This document shows positions 1-5,477 of a stretch of DNA of 5,477 bases, piece after piece. The stretch's first letter is position 1, and each line of letters begins with the position of its first letter. The stretch covers positions 1-5,477 of the forward strand of contig WGDF01000334.1 of the NCBI GenBank assembly GCA_015493405.1. Direction: 5' to 3'. The notes beneath the pieces were generated by a model that saw only the letters and a program-made list of their open reading frames with translations, made no database searches and was not told the DNA's origin. The stretch is from Flavobacteriaceae bacterium. GTDB lineage: Bacteria > Bacteroidota > Bacteroidia > Flavobacteriales > Flavobacteriaceae. Position numbers and translations under genes: made by a program.

Positions 1-2
1 TA

Positions 3-455
3 GCCGGTTTAAGCACATCAGTTGTGATTATTCCCAATGCAGATTTTAGACAAAAATACCGCGCCAAGCTTAAAGACATGCATCTGTTTTTAGGTAATAT
101 TTTTGGGAATATAGCTTTTAAAACGGCTTATAATCAAGGAGAAGAGTGGCTGGAGCAATTATTGACTTATTTGCAAAACAATATAGATTTTACCTTGGAA
201 TATTTAGAAAGGTATGTGCCAAAGATTAAAGCATATAAGCCGGAAGGCACCTTTTTGATGTGGTTGGATTTTTCAGAAACCGGTTTGTCGCATGAAGCAA
301 TTAAGGAAATCTTGATTTCTAAGGCGAAATTGGCTTTAAATGACGGTTTATCTTTTGGGACAAATGGCGCTCAATATTTTAGGTTGAATATTGCAACTCC
401 CCGTCAAAATCTGCAAACAGCTTTGGAAAAATTAAAAATATTCAATCAATTTTAG
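3..455 (+). CDS. patB: MalY/PatB family PLP-dependent C-S lyase (cystathionine beta-lyase type), C-terminal part
   Basis: This is the 3' part of a gene cut by the left edge of the window; the open frame runs in from base 3 and gives 150 residues before the TAG stop. Full MalY/PatB proteins are about 390 residues, so roughly 240 are missing. The visible part opens with AGLSTSVVIIPN, the segment that in this family lies just after the PLP-binding lysine, so that lysine should sit a few codons outside the window. Further family marks are EGTFLMWLD (residues 81-89 of the visible part) and FGTNGAQYFRLNIATPR near 118-134, whose first arginine is expected to bind the substrate carboxylate. Known members cleave the C-S bond of cystathionine or cysteine to give pyruvate, ammonia and a thiol or sulfide, in the cytoplasm. 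A GTG at 24 is an internal valine codon, not a start. The next gene follows after 21 bases. The family is secure; the exact substrate is inferred. Confidence 0.88.
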   Translation, partial: AGLSTSVVIIPNADFRQKYRAKLKDMHLFLGNIFGNIAFKTAYNQGEEWLEQLLTYLQNNIDFTLEYLERYVPKIKAYKPEGTFLMWLDFSETGLSHEAIKEILISKAKLALNDGLSFGTNGAQYFRLNIATPRQNLQTALEKLKIFNQF

Positions 456-476
456 TATTTTTGAACAAAACGAAAT

Positions 477-1862
477 ATGAGTTTAATTAAAAGTATATCG
501 GGAATAAGAGGCACCATTGGGGGACGGCCCGGACAAAACTTGACCCCCTTAGATGCCGTGCAATTTGCTTCGGCTTATGGGACTTGGCTTCAAGAGAAAT
601 TTCCAAACCGAAAACTAAAAGTTGTTATCGGTCGTGATGCGCGCATTTCAGGTCCAATGATACAAAATATTGTGCAAAATACCTTATCAGGGCTCGGTAT
701 TGATGTGGTTGACTTGGGCTTATCGACCACACCGAGTGTTGAAATGGCAGTAGGTGGTTTGCATGCTGACGGCGGGATTATATTGACTGCCAGCCACAAT
801 CCTAAACAATGGAATGCCTTGAAATTGCTTAACGAAAAAGGTGAATTCCTTTCTGCCGCAGATGGTCAAAAATTATTGAATATTATTGAAAAAAATAACT
901 TTAATTATGCCGATGTTAATAATTTGGGACAGATAAGTCACAAGGAAAACGGCTATATCGACGAGCATATTGCCGCTATTTTAAATTTGTCCGAAGTGCA
1001 GGTTGATAAAATCCGGAAAGCCGGTTTTAATGTGGTTATTGATGCGATTAATTCGACGGGTGGTTTGGCTATTCCGAAATTATTAGATGCTTTAAATGTA
1101 ACTTACGACTGTCTTTTTTGTGATGTTTCCGGAAATTTTGAACACAATCCTGAACCACTCGAAAAAAATCTGCAAACCATTATGAAATATGTGTCCGAAA
1201 CGGAAGCCGATTTGGGAATCGTTGTGGATCCTGATGTCGATCGTTTGGCATTTATAGATGAAAACGGGCGGATGTTTGGTGAGGAATACACTTTGGCTGC
1301 TGCTGCCGATTATATTTTATCTTTAACACCCGGTAATACGGTTTCCAATTTATCCTCTTCTCGGATTTTAAAAGATGTGTCCGATCGCTTTGGTGTTCAA
1401 TATTTTAAGGCCAAGACAGGCGAAGTCAATGTGGTTGAAAAAATGCGTGAAGTTGATGCCGTTATTGGGGGCGAAGGCAATGGTGGTGTTATTTATCCCA
1501 AATTGCATGCCGGACGTGATGCCTTACTTGGGATTGCTTTAATCTTGTCTTATTTGGCCGAGAGTGGCTTAAGTTTATCGGAATTAAGACAAACTTATCC
1601 GGCTTATTTTATGAGCAAAAATAAGATGACAGTAACTGAAAATTTTGATTTGGAACCGGTTATTACTTATTTTTCCGATAAATATAAAGAAGCTGAAATC
1701 GATACCCAAGACGGTTTGCGCATTGATTTTGATGACGCCTGGGTGCAAGTTCGCAAATCTAATACGGAGCCGATCATTCGTATTTACGCCGAAGCGCTTT
1801 CACAACAAAAAGCAGATCAATTAGCGCAAAATATGATGCGGGAAATCAAAGAAAAATTTTAA
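477..1862 (+). CDS. glmM: phosphoglucosamine mutase / phosphomannomutase family protein
   Basis: A complete 461-residue alpha-D-phosphohexomutase. All four signature loops are present: the phosphoserine loop TASHNP (104-109, catalytic Ser106), the metal-binding loop DPDVDR (251-256), the sugar-specificity loop GEGNGG (332-337), and the C-terminal phosphate-binding loop RKSNTEP (426-432). The N-terminal SGIRGTIGG is the usual first substrate-phosphate loop. Family members interconvert hexose 6-phosphate and 1-phosphate. In Bacteroidetes, proteins of this length and type are usually annotated GlmM, which makes glucosamine 1-phosphate for UDP-GlcNAc, peptidoglycan and LPS. E. coli GlmM is a little shorter (445) and has GEQSGH in the sugar loop, so phosphomannomutase or mixed activity cannot be excluded. 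The ATG at 477 is preceded by an A-rich leader (acgaaat) with no Shine-Dalgarno, typical of the phylum. It lies 21 bases after the C-S lyase gene and almost touches the next gene, which suggests co-transcription. Confidence 0.85.
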   Translation: MSLIKSISGIRGTIGGRPGQNLTPLDAVQFASAYGTWLQEKFPNRKLKVVIGRDARISGPMIQNIVQNTLSGLGIDVVDLGLSTTPSVEMAVGGLHADGGIILTASHNPKQWNALKLLNEKGEFLSAADGQKLLNIIEKNNFNYADVNNLGQISHKENGYIDEHIAAILNLSEVQVDKIRKAGFNVVIDAINSTGGLAIPKLLDALNVTYDCLFCDVSGNFEHNPEPLEKNLQTIMKYVSETEADLGIVVDPDVDRLAFIDENGRMFGEEYTLAAAADYILSLTPGNTVSNLSSSRILKDVSDRFGVQYFKAKTGEVNVVEKMREVDAVIGGEGNGGVIYPKLHAGRDALLGIALILSYLAESGLSLSELRQTYPAYFMSKNKMTVTENFDLEPVITYFSDKYKEAEIDTQDGLRIDFDDAWVQVRKSNTEPIIRIYAEALSQQKADQLAQNMMREIKEKF

Positions 1863-1865
1863 TTG

Positions 1866-3344
1866 ATGATGAAACAAACACCGAATTTGGCGCAATATTT
1901 TGAATCCTTTAGACAAAACATAATCGGTATAGATGAAGTGATTGATACGCCTTATGGTGTTATGCCACTAGTTTATACCGATTGGACTGCCAGTGGTAGA
2001 CTTTATGCTCCAATCGAACAAAAATTAGCGGAAGATTTCGGCCCTTTTACCGCCAACACCCATACCAAAACAAGCTTGTGCGGTAATTTGATGACTACTG
2101 CTTATCATCAAGCACGAGAAATTATTAAAAAACATGTCAAGGCTAATGCAAATGATGTCTTAATTATGACTGGCCATGGAATGACAGGCGCAATTAATAA
2201 ATTGCAACGTATTTTAGGCCTGAAATTACATGAAAATTTTAAAAGCCGGATTCATTTATCTGAAAATGAACGCCCAATTGTGTTTATTACGCATATGGAA
2301 CACCATTCCAATCAAACGTCTTGGTTGGAAACGATTGCCGATGTGGAAATTATACCTTACAAAGATGTTAAAAATATAGATTTTGAAGCCTTTGAAACGC
2401 GTTTAAAACACTATCAAAATCGCAAGTTAAAAATAGCTTCTGTCTCGGCTTGTTCCAATGTAACCGGATTACAACCTGATTATTACAAAATTGCAGATAT
2501 AATACACCAATACAACGGTTATTGTTTCGTTGATTTTGCTTGTTCGGCGCCTTATGTTAATATTGATATGCATCCAAATGAAAAACAACAATTGGATGCT
2601 ATTTTTTTCTCGCCTCACAAGTTTTTGGGTGGTCCCGGAACATCCGGCGTTCTGATTTTTAATCAAAAACTCTATCATAACCATATCCCCGATCATCCGG
2701 GTGGTGGCACTGTATTGTGGACTAATCCTTGGCAAGAACACCGTTACTTTGATGCCATAGAAATGCGTGAAGATGGGGGGACGCCGGGATTTTTGCAGAC
2801 GATAAAAACAGCTTTGGCTATCAAACTTAAAGAGGATATGGGTGTGCCTCATATTTTAGCGCGAGAACATGAAATATTACAAAAAATATTACCTGAATTG
2901 CAACAAATCCCGAATGTGAATTTATTGGCTTCGGAATTTACCGACCGTTTAGGGGTGATTTCCTTTAATATTGAAGGCTTACCACATAATTTAGGGGTTA
3001 AAATACTCAATGACCGATTTGGTATTCAAACACGAGGTGGTTGTAGTTGTGCCGGAACCTACGGACATATTTTATTAGGTATTGATCAACACAAATCTCA
3101 TCAAATAATAAAGGAAATTGAAAATGGTAATGAAGCTAACAAACCCGGTTGGATTCGGTTATCCTTGCATCCGACGACTAGCAATGCAGAGGTTGCTTAT
3201 GTAATTAATGCAATTCGTAAATTGGCCGCACATCATAAAGATTGGCAAAAAGATTATATCTTTGTCAATGGTGTTTGTCGTCATCACAGCTATGATGACA
3301 GTCAGAAACTGAATAAGATCGTTCAATCCATGTTTGAATTTTAA
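1866..3344 (+). CDS. class V aminotransferase-fold PLP enzyme, cysteine desulfurase-like
   Basis: A complete PLP enzyme of 492 residues, numbered from the ATG at 1866. The open frame extends one codon further to a TTG at 1863, directly after the previous stop; the tandem ATGs at 1866 and 1869 are better starts. The fold is marked by GHGMTGAINK (103-112), an expected PLP-nitrogen-binding aspartate in VDFACSAPYV (Asp223), and the Schiff-base lysine in SPHKFLGGPGTSG (Lys252), with the His-Lys pair typical of desulfurases. A glycine-rich stretch, RGGCSCAG (390-397), aligns with the RTGHHCAQ loop of SufS, so Cys395 matches the catalytic cysteine and Cys393 is an extra one. The protein is some 85 residues longer than SufS (~406); part of the excess is a C-terminal tail after about residue 455 containing VCRHH. 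The family suggests sulfur removal from cysteine or a related substrate, but I see no suf or isc partner gene. It follows glmM by 3 bases. The fold is sure, the reaction is not. Confidence 0.82.
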   Translation: MMKQTPNLAQYFESFRQNIIGIDEVIDTPYGVMPLVYTDWTASGRLYAPIEQKLAEDFGPFTANTHTKTSLCGNLMTTAYHQAREIIKKHVKANANDVLIMTGHGMTGAINKLQRILGLKLHENFKSRIHLSENERPIVFITHMEHHSNQTSWLETIADVEIIPYKDVKNIDFEAFETRLKHYQNRKLKIASVSACSNVTGLQPDYYKIADIIHQYNGYCFVDFACSAPYVNIDMHPNEKQQLDAIFFSPHKFLGGPGTSGVLIFNQKLYHNHIPDHPGGGTVLWTNPWQEHRYFDAIEMREDGGTPGFLQTIKTALAIKLKEDMGVPHILAREHEILQKILPELQQIPNVNLLASEFTDRLGVISFNIEGLPHNLGVKILNDRFGIQTRGGCSCAGTYGHILLGIDQHKSHQIIKEIENGNEANKPGWIRLSLHPTTSNAEVAYVINAIRKLAAHHKDWQKDYIFVNGVCRHHSYDDSQKLNKIVQSMFEF

Positions 3345-3356
3345 AAAATTAATTTT

Positions 3357-3995
3357 ATGTCTTTATCCACTATTATTATCATTATTACCGTCATTACATC
3401 ATATATGGGGTTTAATGATTCCAAATTATTTGAAAAATACAAATTTTCTGTTTCCGGCATCAAAGCCGGTGAATATTACCGCTTTATTACCAGTGCATTT
3501 TTGCATGCCAATTGGAATCATTTGTTAATCAATATGTTTACCCTGTATTTTTTTGGCAATTTTGTCGTTTCTTATTTTGGCCCGGGTCTGTTTTTGTTGA
3601 TCTATTTCGGCGGTGTTTTTGTGGGCAATTATTTGTCTTATTATTTTCATAAAAATGATTTGTGGTATAATGCCATCGGGGCATCTGCCGGTGTCAATGC
3701 TGTGGTTTTTGCTTATGTGACCTTATTACCGTTTGAAATGATTTATTTCTTTGCCATTATTCCTATTCCGTCTATCCTTTTTGCTTTAGGATATTTATGG
3801 TATACCACCAAAGGTACGCAAGATGCATATAGCCGCATTGGACATGAAGCTCATTTTGGCGGTGCTATTGCCGGTGTAGTTCTAACCATATTATTTGCTT
3901 ATCAGCAGGCTTTTATGCAACATACTTTGGTTACTATTGTATTATTGTCGGCTTTGGCTTATGGCTTCTATTATATACAAAAACGCAATTTATAA
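3357..3995 (+). CDS. rhomboid family intramembrane serine protease
   Basis: A complete 212-residue polytopic membrane protein. Rhomboid hallmarks appear in order: YRFITSAFLH (41-50), then HANWNHLLINM (50-60, His50, His55, Asn59) leading into helix 2; GASAGVN (108-114) with the likely nucleophile Ser110; and AHFGGAIAG (165-173) with the catalytic His166. Hydrophobic segments lie at about 2-18, 55-74, 77-96, 108-123, 127-148, 165-182 and 189-207, giving a six-helix core plus a possible extra C-terminal helix. Known rhomboids cleave transmembrane segments of other proteins within the inner membrane; the substrate here cannot be read from sequence. The ATG at 3357 is 12 bases after the PLP enzyme stop and follows an AT-only leader, so translation probably does not depend on a Shine-Dalgarno. 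Its stop overlaps the end of the convergent protease gene by six bases. Family confidence is high; activity depends on the Ser-His pair, which is present. Confidence 0.92.
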   Translation: MSLSTIIIIITVITSYMGFNDSKLFEKYKFSVSGIKAGEYYRFITSAFLHANWNHLLINMFTLYFFGNFVVSYFGPGLFLLIYFGGVFVGNYLSYYFHKNDLWYNAIGASAGVNAVVFAYVTLLPFEMIYFFAIIPIPSILFALGYLWYTTKGTQDAYSRIGHEAHFGGAIAGVVLTILFAYQQAFMQHTLVTIVLLSALAYGFYYIQKRNL

Positions 3996-5321
3996 TTGAT
4001 TGGTATTATATACTTTGAATGATAAGGTTAGACCTTTGCGTTGGATTAATAAATTTAAATAAGTCTTATTATGATAAAAGAATTTTTCTTCTAATTTGTC
4101 GAGGCGGTATTGATAGACATCCTTATCATTAATTTTGAGCAACACATCTCCCGGTATCAAGCCGGCTTTATCGGCAGGCGAATTTTTCCGGATATAATTG
4201 ATTACAATTCTGTTGACCAGCTCATATTTATAAACATAAGTTTCTTCTTTAAAGACATTTATAGCTTCTCCTTCAAGTCGGTTGTCAAATTGGGTGGTTA
4301 ATTGTTTTACCAATACCGGAATTTTACCTTGATAAGCCAGATAGATTCCGGTATCGTTGAAAAGAAAGGGCTGACGGTAGTTTTTATGATATTTTTTTAA
4401 ATACAAATAGCCGTTCTTATAATCAAGCCAAACAAAAAAACGTTTTAAAATTTCATTTCCAACTAAGCCATCAAATGGATTTTGAGCAACGATATGACTG
4501 AAAAAAATTGGATCGGGTAAACCGATATAAACCGATTTAAATCGGTATTTATCATCTAAACTGAATTTAAAAATTTTAGCACGCACGCCTGTAATATCGC
4601 CACTAAACCCTAAGCCAAAATAATCTTCTATCGTTTTTTGAGTGTTGGGCAATTTTATTTTTTTATGATCAAAAATCCAAAGGGCATCGCTGTTACCGGA
4701 GTCAAGCAATAATTTTAAAGGCTGAGTGCGACTGTGTTTGAGTACCTTAACACGCGCATTGAGGTATGGCTTACCATCAATTATTTGTATTTTATATTTA
4801 TGATAACGTTTCAGTTTCTTGTAATTAAAAGTCTCCGGTTTATAGAAGATCATTTTTTTTCTTTTGTAATCTATTTTGACTAAAAAATTTCGGATCAGTT
4901 CTCCGCCAATCAAACCGTTAATGTTAATACCGATGGTTTCCGAGAAATGAAATTCCGCTCCTGTTATAATATAAATCAGAGCTTTGGAATTCATAATTTT
5001 GTCTTCAAGATTGAACCGGTTATTGGTAGAAGATAAACCATCAATACTAGTGTTTTCTTTCCCGATTCCGGTAAATTTTTTATGTGACAATCCTTGGAGT
5101 TTAACTGAATCTAAGGATTTTAAATTGATTAAGATGGTCTGTTTGACACCGGTATCAAAAATCAAATTGAGTTGCACCCCATTGATTTTTGCTTTTAGAA
5201 TTATCAGATTATTTACCAATTCAAACGGAATTTCTGTTTGAGTTGCTGGGTGGGCTAGTTTGAATTGACTTTGTGAAAAAAGAATTCCGGGGAAGAGAAA
5301 TAAAAAAATTAATAAACGCAT
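3990..5321 (-). CDS. exported double retropepsin-like aspartic protease with C-terminal PDZ domain
   Basis: 443 residues from the ATG at 5321. The open frame reaches a TTG at 5339, but the ATG six codons later places a hydrophobic signal peptide (MRLLIFLFLFPGILFS, probable cleavage before QSQ) at the very N-terminus and is the better start. Two retroviral-type aspartic protease units follow: the first has LIFDTG (Asp56) and a later INGLIGGELI (about 134-143); the second has LLLDSG (Asp207) and FDGLVGNEIL (about 283-292). The DTG/DSG plus hydrophobic-hydrophobic-Gly pattern, repeated once, suggests a single-chain pseudo-dimer like pepsin. The C-terminal ~80 residues (about 360-439) form a PDZ domain with SPADKAGLIPGDVLLKIND. 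There is no lipobox cysteine, so the product is probably periplasmic or secreted. Similar aspartyl protease/PDZ proteins are common in Bacteroidetes and poorly characterised; the substrate is unknown. The gene is alone on its strand and converges on the rhomboid gene. Confidence 0.85.
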   Translation of the reverse strand: MRLLIFLFLFPGILFSQSQFKLAHPATQTEIPFELVNNLIILKAKINGVQLNLIFDTGVKQTILINLKSLDSVKLQGLSHKKFTGIGKENTSIDGLSSTNNRFNLEDKIMNSKALIYIITGAEFHFSETIGININGLIGGELIRNFLVKIDYKRKKMIFYKPETFNYKKLKRYHKYKIQIIDGKPYLNARVKVLKHSRTQPLKLLLDSGNSDALWIFDHKKIKLPNTQKTIEDYFGLGFSGDITGVRAKIFKFSLDDKYRFKSVYIGLPDPIFFSHIVAQNPFDGLVGNEILKRFFVWLDYKNGYLYLKKYHKNYRQPFLFNDTGIYLAYQGKIPVLVKQLTTQFDNRLEGEAINVFKEETYVYKYELVNRIVINYIRKNSPADKAGLIPGDVLLKINDKDVYQYRLDKLEEKFFYHNKTYLNLLIQRKGLTLSFKVYNTNQL

Positions 5322-5477
5322 ATTTTTCTTTTGGTTCAAGATAAAAAGATTTGGGTCTATGTTGTTTTGTGTGGGTAATAATAAATTAAGCTCAAGAATT
5401 AAATGGCATCGATTATCTTTTCAAATAATTTCACCCCTACGGGGTTTATGTTTTTAATGCCATAAATATACTATAAA
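5322..5477. other. gene-free intergenic region upstream of the protease gene
   Basis: These 156 bases carry no credible reading frame. They form the 5' leader and presumably the promoter region of the minus-strand protease gene. Reading the minus strand, I looked for the Bacteroidetes -7 consensus TAnnTTTG with an upstream TTG and found no convincing match, so no promoter is called. The leader next to the ATG is A-rich (aaaagaaaaat) with no Shine-Dalgarno. The distal half holds the nested inverted repeat described separately. Confidence 0.6.
5403..5463. repeat. nested inverted repeat with CCCC-TAC-GGGG hairpin, possible REP-like element
   Basis: A perfect 7-base inverted pair, ATGGCAT (5403-5409) and ATGCCAT (5457-5463), encloses 47 bases. 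Inside lies a GC-rich palindrome, ACCCC (5433-5437), TAC loop, GGGGT (5441-5445), in otherwise very AT-rich DNA. From memory, short elements with a CACCCCTACGGGGT core are scattered through intergenic regions of many Bacteroidetes genomes; I cannot verify that here. Read on the plus strand, the hairpin is followed by a T-rich run, so a weak terminator is an alternative, although no plus-strand gene ends just before it. Confidence 0.45.

Larger units (their letters stand above)
1..3995 (+). other. predicted four-gene transcription unit (lyase, mutase, PLP enzyme, rhomboid)
   Basis: Four genes on the same strand are separated by 21, 3 and 12 bases, too little room for internal promoters or terminators of usual size, and I see no hairpin in the gaps. 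This supports co-transcription from a promoter left of the window. The run ends at the rhomboid stop, where a convergent gene begins. No clear rho-independent terminator is visible at that end: the junction lies inside coding sequence on one strand or the other. The inference rests only on spacing and orientation. Confidence 0.6.

Noticed and set aside
590..799. 69-codon minus-strand open frame inside the mutase gene
   Set aside because: Antisense to the region encoding the phosphoserine loop; no motif and no leader.
1103..1291. 62-codon minus-strand open frame inside the mutase gene
   Set aside because: Antisense to the metal-binding loop region; serine-rich translation typical of a shadow frame.
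1863..1865. TTG as the start codon of the class V PLP enzyme
   Set aside because: Two ATG codons follow at once (1866 and 1869), and TTG directly abutting the previous stop adds only one residue.
2469..2852. 127-codon minus-strand open frame inside the class V PLP enzyme gene
   Set aside because: It lies wholly antisense to a gene with clear catalytic motifs, and its product has no recognisable domain and low-complexity composition.
3334..3528. 64-codon plus-strand open frame overlapping the end of the PLP enzyme and the start of the rhomboid
   Set aside because: It overlaps two well-supported genes out of frame; its hydrophobic residues come from reading the rhomboid's first helix in another frame.
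4110..4301. 63-codon plus-strand open frame opposite the PDZ region
   Set aside because: Shadow of the minus-strand protease gene; no domain.
4984..5241. 85-codon plus-strand open frame opposite the first aspartic protease unit
   Set aside because: Antisense to the DTG-containing region; no recognisable domain or separate context.
5322..5339. TTG at 5339 as the start of the aspartic protease
   Set aside because: The ATG at 5321 gives a standard signal peptide with a short positive N-region and sits behind an A-rich leader usual for this phylum.
5433..5455. Rho-independent terminator on the plus strand (ACCCC-TAC-GGGGT then a T-rich run)
   Set aside because: The stem is only five bases, the T run is interrupted, and no plus-strand gene ends upstream; a repeat element explains the outer inverted pair better.

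Overview
The window looks like a piece of a Bacteroidetes (Flavobacteriia-like) chromosome. It is AT-rich, and start codons follow A/T-rich leaders with no Shine-Dalgarno sequence, as is usual in that phylum. The proteins also resemble flavobacterial types: a ~461-residue phosphohexomutase, a ~490-residue class V PLP enzyme, a small rhomboid, and a secreted double-aspartic-protease/PDZ protein. This assignment is inferred from sequence character; no database search was run.

Layout: positions 1-3995 hold four plus-strand genes with gaps of about 21, 3 and 12 bases, so they probably form one transcription unit that starts left of the window. In order they are the C-terminal part of a MalY/PatB-type C-S lyase, a complete GlmM-like phosphoglucosamine/phosphomannomutase, a complete class V aminotransferase-fold protein related to cysteine desulfurases, and a complete rhomboid intramembrane serine protease. 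A single minus-strand gene (3990-5321) converges on the rhomboid gene and overlaps it by six bases. It encodes an exported protein with two retropepsin-like aspartic protease domains and a C-terminal PDZ domain. The last ~156 bases (5322-5477) have no gene, but contain a short nested inverted repeat with a CCCC-TAC-GGGG hairpin that may be a dispersed repeat.

How the genes may work together: the two PLP enzymes both plausibly act on sulfur amino acids (C-S cleavage and a desulfurase-like reaction), the mutase feeds amino-sugar or mannose precursors for the envelope, and the rhomboid acts in the inner membrane. No pathway clearly links all four, so this may be a housekeeping operon of mixed function. 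I see no CRISPR array, tRNA, rRNA, insertion sequence or phage gene. I did not find a clearly new biological system. The points most worth checking are the CSC-motif desulfurase-like enzyme with its extra regions, the double aspartic protease/PDZ protein, and the terminal repeat.
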